From positions 124,001-188,000 of the forward strand of contig UBXG01000005.1 in the NCBI GenBank assembly GCA_900469475.1: a DNA stretch of 64,000 nucleotides. Reading direction: 5' to 3'. Origin of the DNA: Hyphomicrobiales bacterium (GTDB lineage: Bacteria > Pseudomonadota > Alphaproteobacteria > Rhizobiales > Rhizobiaceae). Shown here piece by piece: positions 25,663 to 34,894 of the stretch (position 1 is its first letter; every line of letters starts with the position of its first letter). The notes below the pieces were generated by a model. It was not told the origin of the DNA. It did no database searches and saw nothing but the letters and a program-made list of their open reading frames with translations. A program made the position numbers and the translations under genes.

Positions 25663-27516
25663 ATGTTTAGCTGGTTCGAACGCCGACTAAATCCATTTCC
25701 GAGCGAGGTGCCGGATACGCCGCCGCGTGGCCTCTTCGCCTTCTGCTGGCATTATTCCAAGCCGGCCCTGCCTTGGCTGATCGCCATGAGCATTCTCACC
25801 ATGTCGATCGCGATTGGCGAGGTGGCGTTGTTCCAGTTCCTCGGCGATATCGTCGACTGGCTGACGCATGCGGATAAGGCGACCTTCCTGCAGACGGAAT
25901 GGCACAAGCTGTTCTGGATGGGGGCGATGGTGCTGATCGGCTTGCCGGCTGCGGCGATCCTCGACAGCTTCATCATGCACCAGGTGCTGCTCGGCAACTA
26001 TCCGATGATCGCGCGTTGGCAGATGCACCGCTTCCTGCTGCGCCATAGCATGACCTTTTTCGCGAACGAGTTCGCAGGCCGCGTCGCCACCAAGGTGATG
26101 CAGACCTCGCTTGCCGTGCGCGAAACGGTCATGAAGATCCTCGATGTCTTCGTCTACGTCGTCACCTATTTCCTGTCTATGATCCTCGTCATCGCGGCGG
26201 CCGACTGGCGGCTGATGATTCCGATCCTGGTCTGGCTTGGCGTCTATGTCGCCATCGTCGCCTATTTCGTGCCGGTGCTGCGCAAGATCGCCGCGCAGCA
26301 GGCCGACGCGCGCTCGATGATGACGGGCCGCGTGGTCGACAGCTACACCAACATCGCCACGGTGAAGCTGTTCTCGCATGCCGGCCGTGAAGAGACATAT
26401 GCCAGGGCGGGTATGGAGGAATTCCTTAATACCGTGCACAAGCAGATGCGCAAGGTCACGCTGTTCCACGCCTCGGTCTATTTCAACAACTGCGCGGCGC
26501 TGTTCATCGTCTCGGCTCTGTCGATCTGGTTCTGGCTCAGCGGCTCGATCTCGGTCGGCTCCATCGCCATCGCCATCGGCCTTGCGATGCGCGTCAACGG
26601 CATGTCGCAATGGGTGATGTGGGAAGTTTCGGCGCTCTTCGAAAACATCGGCACCGTCTATGACGGCATGGAGATGATGACGAAGCCGCACGATATCGTC
26701 GACAAGCCCGCGGCATCGCCGATCGTGGCCAAGCAGGGCGCGATCCGCTTCGACCACATTCGCTTCCATTACGGCAAGGCGAAGGGTGTCATGGAGGATC
26801 TGACCCTCGATATCCGCGCGGGCGAAAAGGTTGGCCTTGTCGGCCGTTCCGGCGCCGGCAAGACGACGCTGATGAACCTGCTGCTGCGCTTCTACGATCT
26901 GGAGGGCGGCCGCATTACCATCGACGGCCACGATATCGCGGGCGTCACGCAGGACAGCCTTCGCTCGATGATCGGTGTGGTGACGCAGGACACGTCCCTG
27001 CTGCACCGCTCGATCCGCGACAACATCGCCTACGGCCGTCCGGACGCGACCGATGAGGACATCATCCAGGCGGCCAAGCGCGCCAATGCCTGGGACTTCA
27101 TCGAAGGTCTGGTGGATATGTATGGCCGCACAGGGCTCGATGCGCAGGTCGGCGAGCGGGGTGTGAAACTGTCAGGCGGCCAGCGGCAGCGTATCGCCAT
27201 CGCCCGCGTCTTCCTGAAGGACGCGCCGATCCTGGTGCTCGACGAGGCAACCTCGGCGCTCGATTCCGAAGTGGAAGCAGCTATCCAGGAAAACCTCTTC
27301 GCGCTGATGCATGGCAAGACGGTGATCGCCATCGCCCACCGCCTGTCGACGCTGACCGAGATGGACCGCCTCGTCGTTCTCGACAAGGGCCGGATCATCG
27401 AGATGGGCACGCATCAGGCGCTGGTCCAGCAGGGCGGCATTTATGCCGAACTCTGGAGCCGGCAGTCGGGTGGCTTCCTCGCCGACCATGAAGAGGTCGA
27501 GACGGCGGCACAATAA
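25663..27516 (+). CDS. ABC exporter, fused permease/ATPase (paralog of the gene at 3763)
   Basis: A 617-residue half-transporter. Six membrane helices occupy residues 35-330, with the ATPase after that: Walker A GRSGAGKTT (about 398-406), signature LSGGQRQR, Walker B ILVLDEATSALDS and IAHRLS. It shares with the gene at 3763-5607 the LLHRSIRDNIA motif and the ending SGGFLADHEE, so the two are paralogs. The start MFSWFERRLNPFP is chosen because the upstream eleven codons lack family similarity. Exported substrate unknown. A strong terminator follows. Confidence 0.92.
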   Translation: MFSWFERRLNPFPSEVPDTPPRGLFAFCWHYSKPALPWLIAMSILTMSIAIGEVALFQFLGDIVDWLTHADKATFLQTEWHKLFWMGAMVLIGLPAAAILDSFIMHQVLLGNYPMIARWQMHRFLLRHSMTFFANEFAGRVATKVMQTSLAVRETVMKILDVFVYVVTYFLSMILVIAAADWRLMIPILVWLGVYVAIVAYFVPVLRKIAAQQADARSMMTGRVVDSYTNIATVKLFSHAGREETYARAGMEEFLNTVHKQMRKVTLFHASVYFNNCAALFIVSALSIWFWLSGSISVGSIAIAIGLAMRVNGMSQWVMWEVSALFENIGTVYDGMEMMTKPHDIVDKPAASPIVAKQGAIRFDHIRFHYGKAKGVMEDLTLDIRAGEKVGLVGRSGAGKTTLMNLLLRFYDLEGGRITIDGHDIAGVTQDSLRSMIGVVTQDTSLLHRSIRDNIAYGRPDATDEDIIQAAKRANAWDFIEGLVDMYGRTGLDAQVGERGVKLSGGQRQRIAIARVFLKDAPILVLDEATSALDSEVEAAIQENLFALMHGKTVIAIAHRLSTLTEMDRLVVLDKGRIIEMGTHQALVQQGGIYAELWSRQSGGFLADHEEVETAAQ

Positions 27517-27525
27517 TGAGACGGA

Positions 27526-27560
27526 CGACTGGGGCGCCAAGGTGCCCCAGTCGTTGTTTC
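27526..27560 (+). terminator. terminator after the second ABC exporter
   Basis: CGACTGGGGC (27526-27535) pairs perfectly with GCCCCAGTCG (27544-27553), followed by TTGTTTCC. It probably also serves the convergent LysE-type gene. Confidence 0.85.
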
Positions 27561-27623
27561 CTGAGTGGCTATTTTTCAGAGATCCAAAACGTAACGAAGA
27601 AGTCTGGAAGACGATGTTGCGGG

Positions 27624-28235
27624 CTAGCGGCTCGCCAGAGCGAGTTGCGCCGCGAGCAATCCGAACGCAGTCGCGAAGCTTCGTCGCATCCATGATTGTA
27701 CCGTTTGATTCGAGACGATATGGCGGCGCAGGCGAGCTGCGAATACGCCATAGGCTACGAAAATGACGAAGGTGAGCGCCATGAAGACCAGGCTGAGCTT
27801 CAGCATCAGCATGATCGGGCTTGTCTGATCCGGCGTCACGAATTGAGGCAGGAAGGCGAAGAAAAAGATCGACAATTTGGGATTGAGCAAATTGATCAGG
27901 ATTGCCGAGCCAATCATCTGTCGCGTGCTCTTGTCGGTCGGTGCGCCGTCAATGCGCAAAATACCCTTTTCCAAAAACATCGACCAGGCCATGTAGAGCA
28001 GATAGGTCACTCCCAGCCATTTGAGCGCTTGAAACGCCACGGCGCTGGTGTGCAGGAGTGCGGCGAGGCCGCTTATCGCTGCAAGCAAATGCGGGATGAT
28101 GCCAAGCGTGCAGCCGAATGCGGCGACCACACTCGCCCTCGTGCCGCCAGACAATCCGGCGGCAAGCGTGTAGATCGCGCCCGTGCCGGGAGAGGCGACG
28201 ATGATAAGGGTCGTGATCAGAAACTCGATGTTCAT
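27624..28235 (-). CDS. LysE/RhtB-family amino-acid exporter
   Basis: A 203-residue membrane protein with about six helices. The start MNIEFLITTLIIVASPGTGAI carries the family's PGxG motif, followed by GLSGGTRASVVAAFGCTLG and the central INLLNPKLSIFFFAFLPQF, both diagnostic of LysE/RhtB. Members export amino acids such as homoserine, threonine or lysine. The start overlaps the stop of a small upstream frame (ATGA), hinting at coupling if that frame is real. The substrate is not predictable. Confidence 0.9.
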   Translation of the reverse strand: MNIEFLITTLIIVASPGTGAIYTLAAGLSGGTRASVVAAFGCTLGIIPHLLAAISGLAALLHTSAVAFQALKWLGVTYLLYMAWSMFLEKGILRIDGAPTDKSTRQMIGSAILINLLNPKLSIFFFAFLPQFVTPDQTSPIMLMLKLSLVFMALTFVIFVAYGVFAARLRRHIVSNQTVQSWMRRSFATAFGLLAAQLALASR

Positions 28236-28549
28236 GCGGCAGCCCCCACGGAAGAGGGGAATATCGGCGGTAACGCTTGAGTCGAGGTGCTTGTTTCGGC
28301 GGCTGATCCACGCGAGGTGTCTTGATGGACTCTCAGGGAAGCTTTCTCGACGACGAGAGCCGTCGCCGCACGATTTCGCGCGGTGAAATATTCGACTGGT
28401 AGGCTTGTCGCGGGCAAGGTGTCGAGCGACCACAGATGCTGTCGATACATGGCGTCGGCTTGTGTAGTGTGCATGACTCTCACTCGATAATCGCTTGCGG
28501 CAATATCGAGGCATCGCGTTTTCCGGTCTTGAATGAAATTGCAGTTCAA
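28232..28549 (-). CDS. doubtful small protein upstream of the LysE-type gene
   Basis: A frame of up to 105 codons containing the phrase MHTTQADAMYRQHLWSLDT from a second possible start. Its TGA overlaps the LysE ATG in the four-base ATGA arrangement typical of coupled genes, the main reason to list it. The C-terminal half is Ser/Thr/Ala-rich and could be noncoding. A longer frame in another reading phase also crosses this region. I do not recognise it; treat as possible. Confidence 0.3.
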   Translation of the reverse strand: MNCNFIQDRKTRCLDIAASDYRVRVMHTTQADAMYRQHLWSLDTLPATSLPVEYFTARNRAATALVVEKASLRVHQDTSRGSAAETSTSTQALPPIFPSSVGAAA

Positions 28550-29070
28550 CCGGCATTTCGCGCTCGACGCTCAATGCGTCGCTCACGACCGTTGGCAACT
28601 TGACCGGTCGATCCCGGCTCCGTTTTACAGTTCTTGTAGGGTTGCAGGGAATATGGCGTTCACTGATAAATCGCGGACGAAATTCGGTCTGCGTTCAGGT
28701 GAGAAAGGAGAGGTTGAGATCGGAATTTCGAGGAATTTTCATTGTTTTTGTTGCTGTGCGGTATTGTGCTGATCGCCAATTTTGCGTCGCGCCAGAGAAA
28801 AATGCTGCGGAATTCCCTAGTTTTTCATGTGCTTAACTTCTCTCCGCGGAGAAGGGGATGATCGAGCTCCAGCCTTGCGACGCATTAACGCAGTTTTGCC
28901 GCGACATTGTGCCCTGACCCCTTGCCAAGACTGGACATAATTTGCGATCAAGCTTAGAACGCAGCGGGTTACGGAGGAATCTATGGCGGAATTATGGTCG
29001 CATTGATTCGCCGTTAGTGAGAGGGGTACCGCGGTTTTTGCCGTGGTTTGCGGGAAGAGGATGTGCAGCT
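28550..29070. other. intergenic region before petA
   Basis: About 520 bp between the LysE-side start region and petA. The petABC promoter should lie here, and the 5' leader could be long. A relatively AT-rich stretch (28760-28830) and several Ts and As near 28935 are candidate promoter areas, but I could not pick a convincing -35/-10 pair. No RNA gene was recognised. Confidence 0.5.
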
Positions 29071-29649
29071 TTGAGCGAGCATAGTACGACAGTTGAGTCC
29101 ACCGGCGAGCCTACTCGCCGCGATTTCCTTTATTTGACGACAGGTATGGCCGGTGCGGTGGGTGCAGTTGCCGTCGCATGGCCGTTTATCGACCAGATGC
29201 GGCCCGACGCATCGACACTCGCTCTTGCATCCATCGAAGTCGATGTGTCGAGCCTTGAACCCGGCATGTCCCTGACGGTGAAATGGCGCGGTAAGCCCGT
29301 CTTCATCCGTAACCGCACGCAGAAAGAAATCGACGATGCCAAGGGCACGCAGCTTTCGGACCTGAAAGATCCGGTCGCTCGCAACGCCAATCTTCCGTCT
29401 GATGCACAGGCAACCGACGTTGCCCGTTCGGCCGGCGAGGGCAAGGAAAACTGGCTCGTCATGATCGGCGTCTGCACCCATCTCGGCTGCATCCCGCTCG
29501 GTCAGGCAGGGGAATATGGCGGGTGGTTCTGTCCCTGCCATGGCTCGGTCTACGACACCGCCGGCCGCATACGCCACGGGCCTGCGCCGATGAATCTTGC
29601 GATTCCGCAATATGCGTTTACGTCGGAAAAGAAGATCAAGGTCGGTTGA
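29071..29649 (+). CDS. petA: ubiquinol-cytochrome c reductase, Rieske iron-sulfur subunit
   Basis: A 192-residue subunit of the cytochrome bc1 complex, which passes electrons from ubiquinol to cytochrome c in the inner membrane. A TRRDFLYL segment forms a twin-arginine-type N-terminal anchor, followed by the membrane helix. The [2Fe-2S] cluster motifs CTHLGC and CPCHGS are both present with correct spacing. The best start is TTG at 29071 (then SEHSTTVES), as no in-frame ATG is plausible near the family start. It is first in a petABC operon. Confidence 0.96.
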   Translation: MSEHSTTVESTGEPTRRDFLYLTTGMAGAVGAVAVAWPFIDQMRPDASTLALASIEVDVSSLEPGMSLTVKWRGKPVFIRNRTQKEIDDAKGTQLSDLKDPVARNANLPSDAQATDVARSAGEGKENWLVMIGVCTHLGCIPLGQAGEYGGWFCPCHGSVYDTAGRIRHGPAPMNLAIPQYAFTSEKKIKVG

Positions 29650-29663
29650 GGGGGAGCTGAATC

Positions 29664-30938
29664 ATGAGTGGTCATTCGTCTTACGAGCCATCGACAGGGC
29701 TCGAAAAATGGGTCGACGCGCGGCTTCCGCTGCCGCGCATGGTCTATGATAGTTTCATCGCCTATCCGGTCCCGCGCAACCTGAACTACGCTTACACCTT
29801 CGGCGCCATGCTTGCCGTGATGCTGGTCCTGCAGATCCTGACCGGCGTTGTGCTGGCCATGCACTATGCGGCCAATACGGCGATCGCCTTCAATTCGGTC
29901 GAAAAGATCGTCCGCGACGTCAATCACGGCTGGCTGTTGCGCTATATGCACGCCAACGGCGCATCTTTCTTTTTCGTGGCCGTCTACCTGCACATTGCCC
30001 GCGGCCTCTACTACGGCTCCTACAAGGCGCCGCGCGAAATCCTCTGGATTCTCGGCGTGATCATCTACCTCCTGATGATGGCAACCGCCTTCATGGGCTA
30101 CGTTCTGCCCTGGGGTCAGATGTCCTTCTGGGGTGCGACCGTCATCACCGGCTTCTTCTCGGCCTTTCCATGGGTCGGCGACTGGATCCAGACCTTCCTG
30201 CTCGGCGGCTTCGCCGTCGATGATCCGACGCTCAACCGCTTCTTCTCGCTGCACTATCTGCTGCCGTTCATGATTGCAGGTGTCGTCATCCTGCATATCT
30301 GGGCGCTGCATGTAACCGGCCAGACGAACCCGACCGGCGTCGAAGTCAAGCTGAAGACCGACACTGTTGCCTTCACGCCCTATGCGACGTTAAAGGATGC
30401 GCTTGGTGTCTCCATCTTCCTGCTGGTCTTCGCCTATTTCGTCTTCTACCTGCCGAACTTCCTTGGTCATGCCGATAACTACATCCCGGCCAACCCGCTG
30501 AAGACGCCGGCTCATATCGTTCCGGAATGGTACTTCCTGCCGTTCTACGCGATGCTGCGCTCGATCACCTTCAACATTGGCCCGATCGACTCCAAGCTCG
30601 GCGGCGTTCTGACGATGTTCGGCGCCATCATCGTGCTGTTCTTCCTGCCCTGGCTCGATACGTCGAAGATCCGCTCAGCTGTTTATCGCCCGTGGTACAA
30701 GCTGTTCTTCTGGCTGTTCATAGCCGATGCCATCCTGCTCGGCTGGCTGGGCTCGCAGCCCGCGGAAGGCATCTACACCACGGCTGCGCAGTTTGCGACG
30801 CTGTTCTACTTCCTCTTCTTCCTCGTCATCATGCCGGTTCTCGGCATTGTCGAGACACCGAGGCGCATTCCAAATTCGATTACGGAAGCGGTTCTTGAGA
30901 AACAAGGCGGTAAAGTTGCCGCTTCGGTTCAAGCATAA
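29664..30938 (+). CDS. petB: cytochrome b of the bc1 complex
   Basis: A 424-residue membrane protein with eight helices, the two-heme core subunit of the bc1 complex. The quinol-oxidation site motif is [13 protein letters not shown], and heme-ligating histidines occur in the helices containing [17 protein letters not shown] and [12 protein letters not shown]. The 14-bp gap after petA and 22-bp gap before petC indicate one operon. It is not fused to cytochrome c1, unlike the fbcH gene of Bradyrhizobium, which supports a Rhizobium-type host. Confidence 0.97.
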   Translation: MSGHSSYEPSTGLEKWVDARLPLPRMVYDSFIAYPVPRNLNYAYTFGAMLAVMLVLQILTGVVLAMHYAANTAIAFNSVEKIVRDVNHGWLLRYMHANGASFFFVAVYLHIARGLYYGSYKAPREILWILGVIIYLLMMATAFMGYVLPWGQMSFWGATVITGFFSAFPWVGDWIQTFLLGGFAVDDPTLNRFFSLHYLLPFMIAGVVILHIWALHVTGQTNPTGVEVKLKTDTVAFTPYATLKDALGVSIFLLVFAYFVFYLPNFLGHADNYIPANPLKTPAHIVPEWYFLPFYAMLRSITFNIGPIDSKLGGVLTMFGAIIVLFFLPWLDTSKIRSAVYRPWYKLFFWLFIADAILLGWLGSQPAEGIYTTAAQFATLFYFLFFLVIMPVLGIVETPRRIPNSITEAVLEKQGGKVAASVQA

Positions 30939-30960
30939 CCGGCGATAGAGGAAGAAAACG

Positions 30961-31827
30961 ATGAAAAAACTTGTTGTCGGCCTTCTATCCCTGACGCTCA
31001 TCGGAGGCCTTTCGACCGCCGCCGTGATCGCTGCGGAAACGAAGCCTGCCGCAGAAGCAGAGACGCCGCACTATCCGCTGAAGGAGCCGCGCGAGCAGCA
31101 TTGGACCTTCTCCGGCCCATTCGGCTATTATGACAAGGCTCAGCTTCAGCGCGGCCTCAAGGTCTATACGGAAGTCTGTTCGGCCTGCCATTCGATGAAG
31201 CTGGTGGCTTACCGCACGCTGGAAGACCTCGGCTATACGGAAGCACAGGTGAAGGCCTTTGCCGCCAATTACGAAGTGCAGGACGGCCCGAACCCTCAGG
31301 GTGAGATGTTCACCCGCAAGGCGCTTCCGTCTGACCATTTCAACTCGCCGTTCCCGAACGACGAGGCTGCCGCTGCCTCCAACAACGGCGCCGTGCCGCC
31401 CGACATGTCGCTGCTTGCCAAGGCACGCGAAATCGAGCGCGGCTTCCCGCAGTTCATCTTCGATATCTTCACGCAGTATCAGGAAGGTGGACCGGACTAT
31501 ATCTACTCGCTGCTGACCGGCTACGAAGAGCCGCCGGCCGGTTTTAAGGTGCCGCAAAACTCGCACTACAATCCGTATTTCGATGCGGCCGCGACCTTTG
31601 CGATGCCGAAGCCGCTTTCGGATGGTCAGGTGACCTACGACGACGGTTCGCCGCAGACGGTGGATCAATACGCTCGCGACGTATCTGCCTTCCTGATGTG
31701 GACATCCGAGCCGCATCTGGAAGATCGCAAGCACCTCGGCTTCATGGTCATGGTGTTCCTGCTGATCTTCTCAATCTTGATTTATCTCACCAAGCGTTCC
31801 GTCTATGCCAAGGCCGGCGCTCACTGA
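30961..31827 (+). CDS. petC: cytochrome c1 of the bc1 complex
   Basis: A 288-residue exported cytochrome. A cleavable signal peptide (MKKLVVGLLSLTLIGGLS to about residue 25) is followed by the heme-c site CSACHS (about residue 75). A methionine ligand is likely in the PDMSLL or FAMPKPL region, and a C-terminal membrane helix (LGFMVMVFLLIFSILIYL) anchors it with the heme in the periplasm. It passes electrons from the Rieske protein to soluble cytochrome c. It closes the petABC operon and is followed by a strong terminator. Confidence 0.96.
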   Translation: MKKLVVGLLSLTLIGGLSTAAVIAAETKPAAEAETPHYPLKEPREQHWTFSGPFGYYDKAQLQRGLKVYTEVCSACHSMKLVAYRTLEDLGYTEAQVKAFAANYEVQDGPNPQGEMFTRKALPSDHFNSPFPNDEAAAASNNGAVPPDMSLLAKAREIERGFPQFIFDIFTQYQEGGPDYIYSLLTGYEEPPAGFKVPQNSHYNPYFDAAATFAMPKPLSDGQVTYDDGSPQTVDQYARDVSAFLMWTSEPHLEDRKHLGFMVMVFLLIFSILIYLTKRSVYAKAGAH

Positions 31828-31846
31828 GCATCGCACAATGATCGAG

Positions 31847-31878
31847 AAAAGGCGGCCCGGCGAGGCCGCCTTTTTTGT
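31847..31878 (+). terminator. rho-independent terminator after petC
   Basis: GGCGGCC (31851-31857) pairs with GGCCGCC (31864-31870), directly followed by six Ts. A strong terminator closing petABC. Confidence 0.92.
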
Positions 31879-31943
31879 TGGTATAGCGCCCTGGTATTGA
31901 TAGGGTGCAGCCGGCCCTATCACAGCCTGAGAGACTATATTTG

Positions 31944-32486
31944 ATGAACACTATTGCTTCGGAGCTTGCCGCCAGCATCCGCTCCATTCCGGATTACCCC
32001 AAGCCCGGCATCATCTTTCGCGACATCACGACGATGCTTGGCGATGCCAGAGCATTCCGCCGTGCCGTCGATGCCCTGGTGCAGCCTTACGCCGGCACGA
32101 AGATCGACAAGGTTGCCGGTATGGAAGCACGCGGCTTCATTCTCGGGGGCGCGGTGGCGCACCAGCTGTCGTCCGGCTTCGTGCCGATCCGCAAGAAAGG
32201 CAAGCTGCCGCACGATATCGTCCGCATCGCTTACAGCCTGGAATATGGTGTCGACGAAATGGAGATGCACCGTGATGCGGTCAATCCGGGTGAGAGGGTC
32301 ATTCTCGTCGACGATCTGATCGCGACGGGCGGCACCGCCGTCGGCGCGACGAAGCTTCTGCGCCAGATCGGTGCCGAAGTGGTTGCCGCCTGCTTTGTCA
32401 TCGACCTGCCTGATCTTGGCGGCCGCAGGAAGCTCGAGGAGCTTGACGTGCCGGTACATACGCTGGTGGAATTCGCCGGCCACTAA
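31944..32486 (+). CDS. apt: adenine phosphoribosyltransferase
   Basis: Apt makes AMP from adenine and PRPP in purine salvage. The 180-residue protein shows [15 protein letters not shown], the [11 protein letters not shown] block and the PRPP-binding loop [20 protein letters not shown]. Start at 31944 ([19 protein letters not shown]) fits the family; 13 upstream codons are excluded because they precede the family start. It has its own transcription unit after the petC terminator. PRPP comes from prs, also in this window. Confidence 0.96.
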   Translation: MNTIASELAASIRSIPDYPKPGIIFRDITTMLGDARAFRRAVDALVQPYAGTKIDKVAGMEARGFILGGAVAHQLSSGFVPIRKKGKLPHDIVRIAYSLEYGVDEMEMHRDAVNPGERVILVDDLIATGGTAVGATKLLRQIGAEVVAACFVIDLPDLGGRRKLEELDVPVHTLVEFAGH

Positions 32487-32533
32487 ATGGCCGAAAGGAC
32501 TGTTGGGGCCGCTCCGAACGGCCCCGCAGCTCG

Positions 32534-33001
32534 CTATTCAAAAGCCAGAACGCTGCTTTCGAAGCGCAGGGCCGGAGCGCCGTCCTGGTTCACTCCATCG
32601 CAGGCGAGCGTATAGAGCGTCCAGCCAGCGCGCGAGGCCAATGGGCGGCTGTCAAGGATCGTGACGCCATAGCTGATCGTATCACCGGCGAAGACGGGCC
32701 GCAGCCATTGCAGGTTTTTGAAGCCAGGCGAGGGGCCGAGGATGGGCGGCGTCTTGCCTTCGGCAATCAACCGGGCCTGTTCGGACTTCCAGAAATCGAC
32801 GAAGCTACGCATCCACATGGAGCAGCTATGCCAGCCGGAAGCGCAGAGACCGCCGAACAGGGAGTGCTTGGCCGCTTCCGCATCCATATGGAAGATCTGT
32901 GGATCGAAGCGCGAGGCAAAGTGCACGATGCCTTCCGGCGTAAACGTATGGCTGCCGATGTCGATGCGTTCGCCGACAGCGTAGAGGTCGCCCATCTTCA
33001 T
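32534..33001 (-). CDS. MaoC-family hot-dog dehydratase
   Basis: A 155-residue hot-dog-fold protein of the MaoC/R-specific enoyl-hydratase family. The active-site loop FASRFDPQIFHMDAEAA keeps the catalytic Asp and His, followed by GLCASGWHS. It likely hydrates an enoyl-CoA or acyl intermediate. It overlaps the second MaoC gene by four bases (ATGA). The two proteins share the same fold and could pair as a heterodimer. Substrate unknown. Confidence 0.9.
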   Translation of the reverse strand: MKMGDLYAVGERIDIGSHTFTPEGIVHFASRFDPQIFHMDAEAAKHSLFGGLCASGWHSCSMWMRSFVDFWKSEQARLIAEGKTPPILGPSPGFKNLQWLRPVFAGDTISYGVTILDSRPLASRAGWTLYTLACDGVNQDGAPALRFESSVLAFE

Positions 33002-33462
33002 GCCGAAACCTCCGCGACGCTGCGCATGCGGATCATGACCGGGTTCTCTCCGAGGCAGACCAGTTCGCCGCGCTGGTTTTCGACCTCATGGCGGAACCTG
33101 ACGATGCCGATACCCGGACGGGAGCGCATGGGACGGGCCTCGACGACGATCGATCGGCCCGACAGGGTATCATCAGCCAGAACCGGCTTTTTCCACTCCA
33201 TAAAATCGATGCCCGGCGCGCCTTGCGCATCGGTGGCAAGGAGATAGGAATCGCACATCATGCGCATGAACACCGCCGAGGTGTGCCAGCCGGAAGCGGC
33301 AAGGCCGCCGAGAATGCTGGCGCGGCCCGCTTCCTTATCCAGATGCATCGGCTGCGGATCGAATTCCCTAGCGAATTCGATGATCTCCCCCGCCGTTACA
33401 TGTTTCGGGCCGAGCGGAAATTCTCGCCCCGGCTGGAAGTCTTCGTAGACGAATTTCGTCAT
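32998..33462 (-). CDS. MaoC-family hot-dog dehydratase, partner of the downstream MaoC gene
   Basis: A 154-residue hot-dog protein starting MTKFVYEDFQPGREFPLG. The active-site loop FAREFDPQPMHLDKEAG, with Asp and His, is followed by GGLAASGWHTSAVFMRM, closely parallel to its neighbour. GGAGGAGAGA lies shortly before the chosen ATG; 21 upstream codons are excluded. It is first of the two-gene unit. Tandem MaoC genes next to ychF are, in my recollection, usual in Rhizobiales. The reaction is probably acyl-CoA hydration, inferred from family. Confidence 0.9.
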   Translation of the reverse strand: MTKFVYEDFQPGREFPLGPKHVTAGEIIEFAREFDPQPMHLDKEAGRASILGGLAASGWHTSAVFMRMMCDSYLLATDAQGAPGIDFMEWKKPVLADDTLSGRSIVVEARPMRSRPGIGIVRFRHEVENQRGELVCLGENPVMIRMRSVAEVSA

Positions 33463-33648
33463 GTCTTCTCTCCTCCTCCACGTCTCGTTTATCGGCAAAT
33501 CGCATGGCCGGCTGTGGTGGCGCAAGCATTTTCACGGTCAATATAAGGAAGGGACGACGATGACTGTCTATTGGCCGCCGACAGCCCTTGATTGTATGCC
33601 GGCGATATGTTGAGGCTTTGGTCGTGGCAAGATGGTATGAGAGCTAGA

Positions 33649-34773
33649 ATGAGCGAACTCAAAGTCGTACTGGAAGAAGCAGCAGGCGCGGGGATCATTT
33701 CCTCCAGTCAGGCCGAGAGATTGCTGCCCTATCTGGCGGACAAGAACATCGGTGCGTTGCCGACCGGACAGGGTCTCCCGGCACCGCGTTTTCCGGATGA
33801 TCCCAACCCTCTGGAAGATACGGAAGCGCCGCGTTTCGTGCGAGGCTTTCACGATGTGCTCATCACCATCGGTCTCGTCGTTCTGCTCATCGGGCTATGG
33901 GGGCTCGCGAACCGCTATGCGCCCTTGCTGGCAATCGTCGTCCTGGCCGAGATCCTGGTGCGCCGACAGCGGCTGGCGCTTCCGGCCGTGGTCTTGACCG
34001 TCGCGCTCGTTGTCTGGGTTTTCTACCTGGTGGTCAGCTATGTGAGTTCCACACCGACGCTGAGCGATAATTTTACGATCGGCGCAATCGTCCTGGTGGC
34101 GCCATTCCCGCTGTCGCTTGCATTGTTTTACTGGCGCTACCGCGTGCCACTGTCGCTGGCCTTGTTCCTGTTTTCACTGTTCGGCCTGTTTCTCGCCGCG
34201 GTCTTCTATGTCGCCGGCACGGTAACTGGCTCTTCGAATGTGCCGGCGGATTACCCCATCCAGACGATGATGATCTTGCTGGTGACTGCTCTTGGCAGCT
34301 TTGCATTGGCAATGCGTTATGATCTCAGCGATCCGCAGAGGGTTACGCGCCGTTCCGACGTGGCCTTCTGGCTGCATCTCGCAACGGCGCCGGCTCTACT
34401 TTATTCGACGATCCTCTTGGCCCTGCGCCTCGAGCTCGCCAGCAGCGGCATCGTCTTCACCAATCTCACCGATGCCCTCTTCGGGGGCTATCTGCAGGCG
34501 GTGACCGTCCTCGTGGCGGTGCTGGTGATGATGCTGATCGGGCTTGTCATCGATCGCCGCGCTTTCGTGACCGCCGGCCTCGTATCGCTGGGCTTGGCGA
34601 CGGCAGCCATCCTCAGGCACAACAATGCCGGGCTCGACAAGGTCGGCTTCCTGGTGTTGATGATTGTAGGTCTGGTCGTCCTCGTGATCGGCATCGGCTG
34701 GACCGATCTGCGCCGCCTTATCGTGCGGCGCCTGCCCGCCGGCGTGCAGGCGAGATTGCCGGCGCTCAGATAG
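33649..34773 (+). CDS. multi-pass membrane protein, unknown function
   Basis: A 374-residue protein. The first 65 residues are soluble and contain EEAAGAGIISSSQAERLLPYL, the kind of N-terminal helix pair seen in DUF2157-like proteins. The rest has about ten or eleven membrane helices, starting with LITIGLVVLLIGLWGLA. The start at 33649 (MSELKVVLEEAA) is preferred but not firm, since no good ribosome binding site is visible; 33637 and 33592 are alternatives. The stop overlaps the first base of a RIME-like repeat. I do not recognise a specific function. Confidence 0.75.
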   Translation: MSELKVVLEEAAGAGIISSSQAERLLPYLADKNIGALPTGQGLPAPRFPDDPNPLEDTEAPRFVRGFHDVLITIGLVVLLIGLWGLANRYAPLLAIVVLAEILVRRQRLALPAVVLTVALVVWVFYLVVSYVSSTPTLSDNFTIGAIVLVAPFPLSLALFYWRYRVPLSLALFLFSLFGLFLAAVFYVAGTVTGSSNVPADYPIQTMMILLVTALGSFALAMRYDLSDPQRVTRRSDVAFWLHLATAPALLYSTILLALRLELASSGIVFTNLTDALFGGYLQAVTVLVAVLVMMLIGLVIDRRAFVTAGLVSLGLATAAILRHNNAGLDKVGFLVLMIVGLVVLVIGIGWTDLRRLIVRRLPAGVQARLPALR

Positions 34774-34870
34774 AGTTTTTCGCTTTTCTTCGAATCGCGA
34801 AAACGCTCTATCCTTTTGTTTTAACGCAATTCCGGACGGAAAACCGCTTCGCACTTTTCCTGAAATTGCT
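34772..34870. repeat. RIME-like rhizobial intergenic palindromic repeat
   Basis: Two adjacent imperfect palindromes. The first runs from AGAGTTTTTCGC (34772) to GCGAAAACGCTCT (ending 34809). The second runs from GCAATTCCGG (34826) to GAAATTGC (ending 34869), with the core GGACGGAAAACCGC. This matches the two-palindrome mosaic elements scattered through Rhizobium genomes. It sits between convergent genes and includes the stop codon of the membrane protein gene. Confidence 0.75.
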
Positions 34871-34894
34871 TAGGCGCCGGCAGCTGAAAAGCAC

